Of a stretch of 64,000 nt of DNA, positions 9,857-18,613 are shown in pieces. The stretch's first letter is position 1. Every line of letters begins with the position of its first letter. The position numbers were made by a program, and so were the translations under genes. The stretch comes from Pseudomonas sp. B6002. Lineage in GTDB: Bacteria > Pseudomonadota > Gammaproteobacteria > Pseudomonadales > Pseudomonadaceae. Where the stretch lies: NCBI RefSeq assembly GCF_013385985.1, contig NZ_JACAOY010000002.1:1-64000 (forward strand). The letters are read 5' to 3'. Under the pieces are notes generated by a model. That model did not search any database. It saw only the letters and a list, made by a program, of their open reading frames with translations, and was not told where the DNA came from.

Positions 9857-10516
9857 CTATTTTTTGGCGGCAATCATCGCCATGAACGCCGGCATCGCCG
9901 CCTCTCGGTCCGCTGCCACCTTTTGCGCATTGGGCATGGCGTGCAGCTTGTCCAGCAACACCTTGGCCGTCGGCATCTCAGCCAACAAATTCAGCCCAAA
10001 CAGCTTCTCGCCTACCGCACAGGCGAGGTTCATGCTGTACATGAAATACAGATCGGCAAGCGTGAAGCTCTCCCCCGCCACATAGGGTGCGAACTTGCCA
10101 TGTCGCCCCAGTGAACCCACCCCCAGCAGCAATTCGGCCTTGGATTTGTCCTTGATTGCCTCCGGCACCGGCATCCCGAAAAACGCTTCGGCGAAACAGG
10201 CGCGGGCAGGCAATTCGATGTACAGCTCGATTTCCCGGCACAGCGCCAGCACCTGGGCGCGCTGGAACGGCTCGGCGGGCAGCAGCGAAGGCCCTTCCTG
10301 GGTTTGCTCGAGGTATTCGAGGATCACGCTGGTCTCGTTGATAAACCCCTGCTTGACGCCTAGCACCGGCACCTTGCCGCGCGGGCTGACCGCCAGGGCA
10401 TCGGGGGTTTGCCCGGCAAAGAACGGCACCTCTTCGAAAGGCAGCCCTTTCTCCAGCAGCGCCAGCTTGACCATGTTGTAGTAGTTGCTGACCGAAAAAC
10501 CGTAGAGCTTGAGCAT
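9857..10516 (-). CDS. Glutathione S-transferase family protein
   Basis: Soluble GST (219 aa). The N-terminal thioredoxin-like domain reads LKLYGFSVSNYYNMVKLALLEKG and has the GKVPVL cis-proline and NETSVILEYLE glutathione-binding (SNAIL/TRL-type) motif; the C-terminal helical domain (about 85-219) contains the N-capping TLADLYFMYS motif. Substrate unknown. The ATG at 10514-10516 is used. It is a stand-alone gene, convergent with argH. Confidence 0.88.
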   Translation of the reverse strand: MLKLYGFSVSNYYNMVKLALLEKGLPFEEVPFFAGQTPDALAVSPRGKVPVLGVKQGFINETSVILEYLEQTQEGPSLLPAEPFQRAQVLALCREIELYIELPARACFAEAFFGMPVPEAIKDKSKAELLLGVGSLGRHGKFAPYVAGESFTLADLYFMYSMNLACAVGEKLFGLNLLAEMPTAKVLLDKLHAMPNAQKVAADREAAMPAFMAMIAAKK

Positions 10517-10642
10517 TACAGGTGCCTCCAGGCCGGGTATGGGGTTGGCTGCAAGAGTTATAGATCCCTAGCGCCCACCTGACCAGCAGCATCACCCGCC
10601 TGAATGGGCGTAGACTGGCGGCCTTTCCTTGAGGAGCCTGCC

Positions 10643-10927
10643 ATGAGCGAGCCAACCGATATCGACAACGACGAAGAAGAATTCGCCGAAACCACCCTGA
10701 TCGAAGCGATCGAGAACCAGATCGAAAGCGAGAACCCGCCCGCGGCCAAGGCCACGTTCAACAAGCTGACGCTGGTGGGTTACGAGCGTGAAGACATCCT
10801 GCAAATGATGGCCCACGTGCTGGCCGTCGAGATCGACGCGTTGCTGGATGAGGACCGCGCGTTCAATACCGAATGGTATGAAACTGCACTGCGTGCCCTG
10901 CCAACACTGCCCCCTGAAAAGCAATAA
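10643..10927 (+). CDS. Small acidic conserved protein of unknown function
   Basis: 94-aa cytoplasmic protein with a very acidic N-terminus (IDNDEEEFAET) and a helical remainder (AKATFNKLTLVGYEREDILQ, ending EWYETALRALPTLPPEK). I recognise no named domain. The ATG at 10643 follows GAGGAG (10631-10636) at good spacing, which supports it over the longer frame from 10604. It is followed by another small gene and then cyaA. P. aeruginosa has a hypothetical gene at the matching place (from memory), so it is probably a conserved Pseudomonas orphan. Confidence 0.75.
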   Translation: MSEPTDIDNDEEEFAETTLIEAIENQIESENPPAAKATFNKLTLVGYEREDILQMMAHVLAVEIDALLDEDRAFNTEWYETALRALPTLPPEKQ

Positions 10928-11022
10928 ACCCGGCACACTCAACACGCTGGACAGTTCGGCAAAGTGCGTTCACCTTATGGCCTGCTAGCCTCTAATAAAT
11001 TCTTAGAAAGTCTGGAGTCCTT

Positions 11023-11277
11023 ATGTCGTATACCCCTGAGTTGGTTGCCGAACTGGAAATCCTTGTACTCTTCCCATTGGACAGCACCAAAGAAGGCCTG
11101 AAAGTCCATCAGACCGCCTCCCCGACTGCCATCGCCGCTGCCAAACGCCTCCACGCCAAAGGGCTGATCGACCAGCCGGACGGGGGCTACCTGACCAGCC
11201 TTGGCCGTGACGCTGCAGAGCAGGCCCAGACCCTGCTGACTATCCTGACCACTGCCACGACCAAAGAAGCTGCCTGA
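11023..11277 (+). CDS. TIGR02647-like small putative DNA-binding protein
   Basis: 84-aa protein beginning MSYTPELVAELEILVLF, with a winged-helix-like pattern: a middle helix AAAKRLHAKGLI followed by a beta-wing QPDGGYLTSLGRDAAE. This fits the small Pseudomonas family TIGR02647. The start has GGAGTCC upstream. Possibly a transcription regulator, but no target is known. It lies between the small acidic gene and cyaA, without obvious operon linkage to either (95 and 168 bases). Confidence 0.7.
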   Translation: MSYTPELVAELEILVLFPLDSTKEGLKVHQTASPTAIAAAKRLHAKGLIDQPDGGYLTSLGRDAAEQAQTLLTILTTATTKEAA

Positions 11278-11445
11278 CACTTGATACCGCCCATGGAGTC
11301 CGCCTATTGCGGATTCCGAGGGCGTTGCCGTGGGGCCGATAAAATTCTGACGTCAAAAACCTTTTACCTCTAAACCTCCTACGCTTCTGACTGTAAACTC
11401 CTACATGGCCGCCCACGTCGGGCCCTGCGAGCCTACGAAGCCGAA

Positions 11446-14286
11446 ATGACCCGCACCCATGAAATCCGCCCCGACCTGGACGAAGGCATCGACCGCAAGG
11501 TGCTGGCCCAGTTGCGCGCGCGTTTCATGGCCCTCAACGACGGGCGCATGGCCCGGGCAATCGAGGGGCTGACACCCCGCCAGCAAAGCGTGCTGACACT
11601 GCTGCCGCTGTTTTTCCACGTCAATCACCCGCTGCTGCCAGGTTATGTCTCCGGCAGTACGCCCGCAGGGCTGTCGAACTTCGAGCCCGACACCCAGGCC
11701 CTGACCGAAGCCCAGCGCCTGACCCGTTCGTTTTCCTACAAGCCGCGCCACGGCAACCCGCCCCGGCCTATCCACGGCCTGTTCCTGATGGGCAGCCTCG
11801 GCACTCTGGCCCAGGCCGACCAGAGCGATATGGACGTGTGGGTGTGCCACGCGCCGGACCTGGGCGAAAACGAACTGGCCGAACTGCGCAAGAAATGCCA
11901 ACTGCTGGAAACCTGGGCGCTGAGCATGGGGGCCGAGGCGCATTTCTTCCTGATCGAGCCCACGCGCTTTGTGCTGGGTGAGCGTGACACCCAGCTCAGC
12001 TCCGACGACTGCGGCACCACCCAGCACTACTTATTGCTGGACGAGTTCTATCGCACCGCCATCTGGCTGGCCGGGCGCACGCCGATCTGGTGGCTGGTGC
12101 CGGTGTATGAAGAAACTCGCTATGCCGAGTTCACCCACGCGCTGATTTCCAAACGTTTTATCCGCGCTGACGAAACCCTCGACCTCGGCCACTTGGCGCA
12201 CATTCCCCCGGGTGAGTTCATTGGTGCCGGCCTGTGGCAACTGTTCAAGGGCATCGAATCTCCCTACAAGTCCGTGCTCAAGCTGCTGCTGACTGAGGTC
12301 TATGCCAGCGAACACCCCAAGGTGCATTGCCTGAGCCTGCGCTTCAAACGCGCAGTGTTCGCCAACCAGATGGACCTGGATGAGCTGGACCCGTACATCG
12401 TGGTCTACCGCCGCATCGAGGAGTACCTCAAGGCCCGTAACGAGCCGGAACGCCTGGAACTGGTACGGCGGGCGCTGTACCTGAAGGTCAACCGCAAACT
12501 CAGTGCCGGCAAGGGCAGCACCAGCTGGCAGCGTTTGCTGCTTGAGCGCCTGGCCCATGAATGGGGCTGGGACCAACGCCAATTGGCGCTGCTGGACAGT
12601 CGCAGCCAGTGGAAAGTACGCCAGGTGGCGTCCGAGCGCCGCGCCCTGGTCAATGAGCTCAACTACAGCTACCGCTTCCTGACCCAGTTTGCCCGCACCG
12701 AGCAGACCGTCAGCCTGATCAACAAACGCGACCTCAATGTGCTGGGCAGGCGCCTGTACGCAGCCTTTGAACGCAAGGCCGGCAAGGTCGAGTTCATCAA
12801 CCCGGGGATCGCCCCGGACCTGGCCGAAGACACCCTCACCCTGGTGCAGTCGCCCAACCGCAAGGAGCCGGGCCAGCACCATTGGGGCCTGTACAACGGC
12901 AACCTCACGGCTCTGGAGTGGGAACACTTCGCGCCGATCAAGCGCAGCCGCGACCTGTTGGAGATGCTGACCTGGTGCCATCGCAACGGCGTGATCGACA
13001 CCAGCACACGCCTGGCCCTGCACCCGGGCACCAGCGACATGACCGAGTTCGAGCTGTTCAACCTGCTCGGCAGCCTGCAACAAACCATCGCCCTGCCCCT
13101 GGCCAGCGTCGACGAAGAGCGCCTGCTGCGCTCGGCGGTGCCGGAGGAAGTGTTGCTGCTGATCAACGTCGGGGTCGATCCGCTCAAGCATCACCGCGAT
13201 TTGAACATCCTGATGACCACCGAGCGCACCGACTCCCTGAGCTACGCCGGGGTGCGCGACAACCTGGTGCTGACCTTGGACCAGGTCACGCTCAATAGCT
13301 GGAACGAGGTGATGGTCAGCCGCTACGACGGCCCCCACGCCTTGCTCGATTGCCTGCGCGACTACCTCAACCAACTGCCGTCGGATCACCTGCCTCGGCT
13401 GCGGGTGCGCTGCTTCTGTCACAACCGTGCGCAGTTCATTGCCCAGCGCGTTGAGGAAATTTTCGACACCGCGCAAAACCTGCTGCTAGGCCAGGGCAAC
13501 CATCGCTACTTGCTCCAGGTGCAGCAGCACTATCACGTCATGGAACTGATGCCAGGGCAAGCCACCCATGTCTCGTTGCCGACCCAGGACGCGCTGATCG
13601 CCTACCTCAGTGAAGAGCTGGCCAGCTACAGCCCGCTGCACCTGGATGCGATGGCCCTGGAGGATCATGACCTGGCACTGCTGCTGCCCATGGGCCAGGC
13701 CGATTGTGTGCAGGTGTTCTACCGGGTCAACGAAGGTTTTGCCGAGCTGTACGTGCTGGATGAATTCAATGCGTTGTGGCAACAGCGCCTGCCATTTCAT
13801 GATGAACAGAGCCTGTTGGCGCCGCTGCAACGCTTCCTGCAGTCGATCATCTATCGACGCGAGGCGCTCTCGCCCCTGGACACCCAACAACCCTTGGGCG
13901 GCGTGCAAACCTTGTACTACCAATTGCTGCCGTCTGGCAGTACCCGCGCACGCGGCATCGAGCCCCGGCCAGCGCCGCAGAACCCGGCGAACAAGCCGTT
14001 CTACGATGTGCAGGCGATCATCGGCAAGGCGGCGCCGGGTTTGGTTGGCATCACCCTGTATTGCAACCAGCGGGAATTTTCCGAGTTGGAATATGGCGAC
14101 CAGTTGTTTGCCGTGGTGGCCCAGGAGATTGTCGGGCAGCGCCGCGAGACCGAGCGCTACCGTTGCTACATCACCGACCTGGACCTGTCCGGCCTGCTCG
14201 GTGATGTGCAAAGCCCGAGCAACCTGTACCTGCGCTACAAGGCCGAGCTGGAGCTGTCGCTCAACGAGGCGTTGAGCCAGCTTTAG
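11446..14286 (+). CDS. cyaA: Class I adenylate cyclase CyaA
   Basis: Makes cAMP from ATP. The 946-aa protein is a full-length enterobacterial-type (class I) cyclase: N-terminal catalytic domain with PIHGLFLMGSLGTLAQADQSDMDVWVCH (GS-x9-11-D-x-D nucleotidyltransferase motif), then ESPYKSVLKLLLTEVYASEHP, and a large C-terminal regulatory part. In Pseudomonas, class I CyaA is the minor or low-cAMP cyclase beside membrane CyaB. The stop overlaps the convergent rnk stop by 3-4 bases, an unusually tight junction. The only structure upstream is an imperfect hairpin at 11295-11317. Confidence 0.95.
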   Translation: MTRTHEIRPDLDEGIDRKVLAQLRARFMALNDGRMARAIEGLTPRQQSVLTLLPLFFHVNHPLLPGYVSGSTPAGLSNFEPDTQALTEAQRLTRSFSYKPRHGNPPRPIHGLFLMGSLGTLAQADQSDMDVWVCHAPDLGENELAELRKKCQLLETWALSMGAEAHFFLIEPTRFVLGERDTQLSSDDCGTTQHYLLLDEFYRTAIWLAGRTPIWWLVPVYEETRYAEFTHALISKRFIRADETLDLGHLAHIPPGEFIGAGLWQLFKGIESPYKSVLKLLLTEVYASEHPKVHCLSLRFKRAVFANQMDLDELDPYIVVYRRIEEYLKARNEPERLELVRRALYLKVNRKLSAGKGSTSWQRLLLERLAHEWGWDQRQLALLDSRSQWKVRQVASERRALVNELNYSYRFLTQFARTEQTVSLINKRDLNVLGRRLYAAFERKAGKVEFINPGIAPDLAEDTLTLVQSPNRKEPGQHHWGLYNGNLTALEWEHFAPIKRSRDLLEMLTWCHRNGVIDTSTRLALHPGTSDMTEFELFNLLGSLQQTIALPLASVDEERLLRSAVPEEVLLLINVGVDPLKHHRDLNILMTTERTDSLSYAGVRDNLVLTLDQVTLNSWNEVMVSRYDGPHALLDCLRDYLNQLPSDHLPRLRVRCFCHNRAQFIAQRVEEIFDTAQNLLLGQGNHRYLLQVQQHYHVMELMPGQATHVSLPTQDALIAYLSEELASYSPLHLDAMALEDHDLALLLPMGQADCVQVFYRVNEGFAELYVLDEFNALWQQRLPFHDEQSLLAPLQRFLQSIIYRREALSPLDTQQPLGGVQTLYYQLLPSGSTRARGIEPRPAPQNPANKPFYDVQAIIGKAAPGLVGITLYCNQREFSELEYGDQLFAVVAQEIVGQRRETERYRCYITDLDLSGLLGDVQSPSNLYLRYKAELELSLNEALSQL

Positions 14287-14696
14287 AGAGGAAAGGCGCC
14301 GCCGTCTTTCGGCTGGCCTTCAACGCTGAGCAATTCCAGCTTGAGGGTCTTGCCACCGGGAGCCGGCCAATCGATGTGCTGGCCCACTTGCAGGCCCAGC
14401 AATGCGCTGCCCACCGGTGCCAGGATCGAAATCTTGCCTTCGTCGGCATTCGCGTGCTTCGGGTAGACCAGGGTCAGGTGGTAGTCCTTGCCACTGCCCT
14501 GCTCACGGCAATGCACGCTGGAGTTCATGGTCACGACACCCGCAGGCACTTCATCGTGGCCAACCACATCTTCGGCGCGGTCGAGTTCGGCTTGCAACGC
14601 TTCGACGCCGGGAGACTCGTCGCCCAGGCGGTCGATCAGTTGCTCCAGACGCTGCACGTCAAGACGGGTGAGGATGATGGACGGTGCGGTGGTCAT
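14283..14696 (-). CDS. rnk: Regulator of nucleoside diphosphate kinase Rnk
   Basis: Rnk belongs to the GreA/GreB C-terminal-domain family and binds RNA polymerase; in Pseudomonas it was found through effects on Ndk and alginate. The 137-aa protein has a short N-terminal coiled coil (SIILTRLDVQRLEQLIDRL) and an FKBP-like C-terminal domain (ISILAPVGSALLGLQVGQHIDWPAPGG). Convergent with cyaA, sharing the last bases. It has its own promoter region downstream of the cyaY-operon terminator. Confidence 0.93.
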   Translation of the reverse strand: MTTAPSIILTRLDVQRLEQLIDRLGDESPGVEALQAELDRAEDVVGHDEVPAGVVTMNSSVHCREQGSGKDYHLTLVYPKHANADEGKISILAPVGSALLGLQVGQHIDWPAPGGKTLKLELLSVEGQPKDGGAFPL

Positions 14697-14724
14697 GATT
14701 CAGGCAGACTCCTTTTTTCTGCAC

Positions 14725-14759
14725 AAAAAAGCAAAACCCCGCCAGGAAAAGGCGGGGTT
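14725..14759 (-). terminator. Rho-independent terminator of the cyaY-DUF1289 unit
   Basis: Nine-base perfect stem (14735-14743 with 14751-14759), 7-base loop, then TTTTGC and a T-run when read on the minus strand. It separates the unit from rnk downstream. Confidence 0.88.
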
Positions 14760-14827
14760 CTCACGGGCCTCGATGAGTTGAGGCGTACCCGGACACTACC
14801 ACAGCGTCACAAATAAACAAGACGACC

Positions 14828-15046
14828 TCAGGCGCGCGCCCTGCGCTGCTCGGCCTCGGCGCAGATCACCCGGCGCCGCGCATCGTCGGCGGAGCGCCAT
14901 TCCCGGATGTCTTCCACGTGGCGGAAGCAGCCGAGGCAGACTTTTTGCTCATCCAGGCGACACAAACTGATACAAGGTGACGGCACCGCCGGACTGACAT
15001 TACTGAACAGCGGCTTGGGCGGACGGACGGGTGCAGGCTGGGTCAC
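14828..15046 (-). CDS. DUF1289 family protein
   Basis: 72-aa cysteine-containing protein with the DUF1289 pattern SPCISLCRLDEQKVCLGCFRHVEDI (CxxxC and CxxC), typical of a small metal-binding (zinc- or Fe-S-like) protein of unknown role. The start appears to be GTG at 15044-15046, 2 bases after the cyaY stop, so it is translationally linked to cyaY. That pairing with an iron-delivery protein hints at a metal-related task, but this is inference only. Confidence 0.85.
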   Translation of the reverse strand: MTQPAPVRPPKPLFSNVSPAVPSPCISLCRLDEQKVCLGCFRHVEDIREWRSADDARRRVICAEAEQRRARA

Positions 15047-15048
15047 GG

Positions 15049-15381
15049 TCAGATCTCGTCAAAATCCAGGTCAGCGCCGGACTGCTCCTTGGTCAGGCGA
15101 GCAAGCATTTCGCTCAGCAGTTCCTCGGTGGTGTCATGTGCCCAACGGTTTTCTTCTTCGTCGTAATCGAAGTGGAAACCACCGGTACGCGCAGCCAGCC
15201 ACAACTGGCGCAGAGGCTCCTGGCGACTGAAGATAAGCTGGGTGCCGTTTTCAAACTTCACGGTCAGCACGCCGGCCGAGTTTTCCAGGTCCACGTCCAG
15301 GCCGCTGTCGTCGAAAATATCTTCCAGCGCCTGCTGGGTCGAATCCACCAGGTCGTGAAAACGGGCTTCGGTCAAACTCAT
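15049..15381 (-). CDS. cyaY: Frataxin-like iron donor CyaY
   Basis: Bacterial frataxin (110 aa), which binds iron on an acidic first helix and modulates Fe-S assembly by IscS. The N-terminus MSLTEARFHDLVDSTQQAL and the acidic run DIFDDSGLDVDLEN are family hallmarks, as is QLWLAARTGGFHFDYD in the beta-sheet. The C-terminus is acidic (GADLDFDEI). It is divergent from lptM-lysA, the usual arrangement in Pseudomonas. Confidence 0.95.
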   Translation of the reverse strand: MSLTEARFHDLVDSTQQALEDIFDDSGLDVDLENSAGVLTVKFENGTQLIFSRQEPLRQLWLAARTGGFHFDYDEEENRWAHDTTEELLSEMLARLTKEQSGADLDFDEI

Positions 15382-15619
15382 TGTGGCAACCTCAAAAGTG
15401 TCTGGTTTTGCTCAAGCGCCGCACGATACGGGCGAGCTTCGCCGATTGCAAAGGATACCGATTTCATCACAGGTGACGGCATGAAATATCCTCAGCCAGC
15501 GTAGTACGCATCCCAACTATCTCGGCAAACCCCCGCCAGACGGGTATTCCAGCGCATAGGCAAGCTGGCGGGTGGTCGGTATACTCGGGCGCAATTAATG
15601 CATATTCAAGGATTTCGCC

Positions 15620-15790
15620 ATGAAGCGCCTGATCTCTTCTCTTGCTGCGCTCGTCGCGGTCGCTTGCCTCGTTAGTGCCTGTGGTCAAAAAGGCCCGCTG
15701 TACCTGCCCGATGACAGCAAAGACCCGAATGAACAGGCGCAATCGTCGCAAAAGCCAGCCAAAGCGCATAAGCACGACACCTACGAATAA
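15620..15790 (+). CDS. lptM: Small lipoprotein LptM/LppL (YifL family)
   Basis: 56-aa lipoprotein. A signal peptide begins [15 protein letters not shown] and the lipobox LVSAC puts the lipidated cysteine at residue 21. The mature part starts [12 protein letters not shown], the YifL/LptM signature, and has a hydrophilic K/A/H-rich tail. In E. coli, LptM assists maturation of the LptDE LPS translocon; in P. aeruginosa the gene beside lysA is lppL. It is followed 9 bases later by lysA. A possible -10 (TATACT, 15590-15595) lies upstream with a poor -35. Confidence 0.9.
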   Translation: MKRLISSLAALVAVACLVSACGQKGPLYLPDDSKDPNEQAQSSQKPAKAHKHDTYE

Positions 15791-15799
15791 GGGAAACCC

Positions 15800-17047
15800 A
15801 TGGACGCTTTTAACTACCGGGACGGCGAGCTGTTCGCGGAAGGCGTGGCGTTGTCCGCGATTGCCCAGCGCTTTGGCACCCCGACCTATGTGTACTCCCG
15901 TGCGCATATCGAAGCCCAGTACCGTTCTTTCACCGACGCGCTGAACGGCGTGCCGCATCTGGTTTGCTACGCGGTCAAGGCCAACTCCAACCTGGGTGTA
16001 TTGAATGTCCTGGCGCGATTGGGCGCTGGTTTTGACATCGTCTCCCGTGGCGAGCTGGAACGCGTGCTGGCCGCTGGCGGCACGGCGGACAAGATCGTCT
16101 TCTCCGGCGTCGGCAAGACCCGCGAAGACATGCGCCGCGCCCTGGAAGTCGGCGTGCATTGCTTCAACATCGAATCCACCGACGAACTGGAGCGCCTGCA
16201 GGTCGTGGCCGCCGAGATGGGCGTGCGTGCGCCGATCTCTCTGCGCGTCAACCCCGACGTCGACGCCGGCACCCACCCGTACATTTCCACCGGTCTCAAA
16301 GAGAACAAGTTCGGCATCGCCATTGCCGACGCCGAGGACGTGTACATCCGCGCCGCCCAGCTGCCAAACCTGGAAGTGCTGGGTGTCGACTGCCATATCG
16401 GTTCGCAACTGACCAGCCTGCCACCCTTCCTCGATGCCCTCGACCGCCTGCTGGCGTTGATTGACCGCCTCGGCGAATGCGGCATCTACCTGCACCACAT
16501 CGACCTCGGTGGCGGCGTGGGCGTGCGTTATCGCGACGAAGAGCCGCCGCTGATTGCCGACTACATCAAGGCCGTGCGCGAGCGCATCGAAGGCCGCGAC
16601 CTGACCCTGATGTTCGAGCCGGGCCGCTACATTGTCGCCAACGCCGGCGTGCTGCTGACCCAGGTCGAGTACCTCAAGCACACCGAACACAAGGATTTCG
16701 CCATCGTCGACGCGGCGATGAACGACCTGATCCGCCCGGCGCTGTACCAGGCCTGGATGAATGTCACCGCCGTGACGCCGCGCGAAGGCGCTGGCCGCAG
16801 CTATGACATCGTCGGCCCGATCTGCGAAACCGGCGACTTCCTGGCCAAGGAACGTCAGCTGGTGCTGGAAGAAGGCGACCTGCTGGCCGTGCATTCGGCC
16901 GGAGCCTACGGGTTTGTCATGAGTTCCAACTACAACACCCGCGGCCGTACCGCCGAGGTGCTGGTGGACGGTGATCAAGCGTTTGAAGTGCGTCGCCGCG
17001 AGACGGTAGCCGAGTTGTATGCTGGCGAAAGCCTGCTGCCGGAGTAA
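15800..17047 (+). CDS. lysA: Diaminopimelate decarboxylase LysA
   Basis: PLP enzyme converting meso-diaminopimelate to L-lysine. The 415-aa alanine-racemase-fold protein has the PLP lysine in VCYAVKANSN (K60), the HIGSQ and DLGGGVGVRY phosphate-binding stretches, EPGRY and GPICETGDF. It follows lptM and precedes dapF by 3 bases, so the enzyme making meso-DAP (DapF) and the one consuming it share one transcript. Confidence 0.97.
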   Translation: MDAFNYRDGELFAEGVALSAIAQRFGTPTYVYSRAHIEAQYRSFTDALNGVPHLVCYAVKANSNLGVLNVLARLGAGFDIVSRGELERVLAAGGTADKIVFSGVGKTREDMRRALEVGVHCFNIESTDELERLQVVAAEMGVRAPISLRVNPDVDAGTHPYISTGLKENKFGIAIADAEDVYIRAAQLPNLEVLGVDCHIGSQLTSLPPFLDALDRLLALIDRLGECGIYLHHIDLGGGVGVRYRDEEPPLIADYIKAVRERIEGRDLTLMFEPGRYIVANAGVLLTQVEYLKHTEHKDFAIVDAAMNDLIRPALYQAWMNVTAVTPREGAGRSYDIVGPICETGDFLAKERQLVLEEGDLLAVHSAGAYGFVMSSNYNTRGRTAEVLVDGDQAFEVRRRETVAELYAGESLLPE

Positions 17048-17050
17048 GCC

Positions 17051-17881
17051 ATGCTGCTGCGTTTTACCAAGATGCACGGGCTGGGCAATGACTTCATGGT
17101 CCTGGACCTGGTCAGCCAGCACGCGCACATCCTGCCCAAGCACGCCAAACAGTGGGGCGACCGTCACACCGGCATTGGTTTCGACCAACTGCTGATCGTC
17201 GAGGCACCGAGCAACCCGGAGGTGGATTTCCGTTACCGGATCTTCAACTCCGACGGCTCCGAAGTGGAGCAGTGCGGCAACGGTGCGCGTTGCTTTGCAC
17301 GCTTTGTGCTGGACAAGCGCTTGACCGCCAAGCGGCAGATTCGCGTCGAGACCAAGAGCGGCGTGATCGAGCTGGATATCCGCAGCGACGGCCAGATCAG
17401 CGTCAACATGGGTGCGCCGCGCCTGGTGCCAGCGGACATCCCGTTCCAGGCCACCGAGCAAGCGACCAGTTACGCGGTCGACGTCGACGGCAAGATCGTC
17501 GACCTGGCAGCGGTCTCCATGGGCAACCCCCATGCGGTGCTGCGGGTCAACGACATCAACAACGCCCCCGTGCATGAACTGGGGCCGAAGATCGAACACC
17601 ACCCGCGCTTTCCGGCGCGGGTCAATGTGGGCTTCCTGCAGGTGATCGACCGTTCCCGCGCGCAACTGCGTGTTTGGGAACGCGGCGCCGGCGAAACCCA
17701 GGCCTGCGGCACCGGTGCTTGCGCCGCTGCCGTGGCCGCGATCAGCCAGGGATGGATGGATTCGCCCCTGCTGATCGACCTGCCCGGTGGACGCTTGTCC
17801 ATCGAATGGGCAGGCCCTGGCCACCCGGTGATGATGACCGGGCCGGCCTCGCGCGTATACGAAGGACAGGTCCGTCTATGA
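17051..17881 (+). CDS. dapF: Diaminopimelate epimerase DapF
   Basis: PLP-independent epimerase converting LL-DAP to meso-DAP for lysine and peptidoglycan. The 276-aa two-lobed protein keeps both catalytic cysteines: C75 in EQCGNGARC and C219 in [12 protein letters not shown]. Starts [15 protein letters not shown] as in the family. Third gene of the lptM-lysA-dapF-DUF484-xerC-HAD run. Confidence 0.97.
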   Translation: MLLRFTKMHGLGNDFMVLDLVSQHAHILPKHAKQWGDRHTGIGFDQLLIVEAPSNPEVDFRYRIFNSDGSEVEQCGNGARCFARFVLDKRLTAKRQIRVETKSGVIELDIRSDGQISVNMGAPRLVPADIPFQATEQATSYAVDVDGKIVDLAAVSMGNPHAVLRVNDINNAPVHELGPKIEHHPRFPARVNVGFLQVIDRSRAQLRVWERGAGETQACGTGACAAAVAAISQGWMDSPLLIDLPGGRLSIEWAGPGHPVMMTGPASRVYEGQVRL

Positions 17882-17894
17882 GTGAGCCAAGCCA

Positions 17895-18611
17895 ATGACC
17901 GATAAGCCTCAAGTACCCGCACAAGCGTCCCCGAGCGAAAGTCTGGAGGCCGCCGCCGTCGCGGCGTACCTTGAGGCTAATCCGGACTTCTTCGTTGAAC
18001 ACGAAGAACTGCTGCCGGCCCTGCGCATTCCCCACCAGCGCGGCGACACCGTGTCGCTGGTGGAGCGGCAGATGAAGATCCTGCGCGAGCGCAATATCGA
18101 AATGCGCCACAAGCTCTCGCACTTGATGGACGTCGCCCGCGACAACGATCGCCTGTTCGAGAAAACCCGTCGCCTGATCCTGACCCTGATGGACGCCACC
18201 AGCCTGGAAGAAACGGTGATTGCCGTGGAAGACAGCCTGCGCCAGGACTTTCAGGTGCCGTTTGTCAGCCTGATCCTGTTCAGCGACAACCCGATGCCCG
18301 TGGGTCGCTGGGTCAGCGGCGGCGAAGCGCAAACGGCCATTGGCGGCCTGCTGTCCGAAGGCAAGACCATCAGCGGTACTTTGCGCGAGCACGAGCTGGA
18401 CTTCCTGTTTGGCGCCGAGCAACGCAAGCAGATCGGCTCCACCGCCGTGGTCGCTCTCAGCCATCAAGGCCTGCATGGCGTACTCGCCATCGCCAGCCGG
18501 GATCCCGCGCACTACAAAAGCTCGGTGGGCACGCTGTTCCTGACCTACATCGCCGAAGTGCTGGGCCGCGTGCTGCCCCGCTTCACCACCGCCTTGCGCG
18601 CGGTGCGCTAG
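17895..18611 (+). CDS. DUF484 family GAF-like protein
   Basis: 238-aa cytoplasmic DUF484 protein. A short helical head ([25 protein letters not shown]) leads to a coiled coil ([20 protein letters not shown]) and a GAF-like domain (about 90-235). The family sits between dapF and xerC in many gammaproteobacteria, as in E. coli yigA. The function is not established; the conserved link to xerC and dapF suggests an accessory role in that unit. It ends 2 bases before xerC. Confidence 0.9.
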   Translation: MTDKPQVPAQASPSESLEAAAVAAYLEANPDFFVEHEELLPALRIPHQRGDTVSLVERQMKILRERNIEMRHKLSHLMDVARDNDRLFEKTRRLILTLMDATSLEETVIAVEDSLRQDFQVPFVSLILFSDNPMPVGRWVSGGEAQTAIGGLLSEGKTISGTLREHELDFLFGAEQRKQIGSTAVVALSHQGLHGVLAIASRDPAHYKSSVGTLFLTYIAEVLGRVLPRFTTALRAVR

Positions 18612-18613
18612 CC

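Noticed and set aside
11295-11317. Hairpin upstream of cyaA as a terminator
   Set aside because: Stem of nine pairs with one G-T pair but no T-run on either side, so termination cannot be claimed.
12031-13476. A 481-codon frame antisense to cyaA
   Set aside because: CyaA is full length with its catalytic motif; the antisense frame is a mirror of its codon bias.
15467-17824. A 785-codon open frame on the minus strand opposite lysA and dapF
   Set aside because: It is antisense to two full-length enzymes and has a low-complexity H/Q/V/G/D composition with no family features, as usual for shadow frames in GC-rich DNA.
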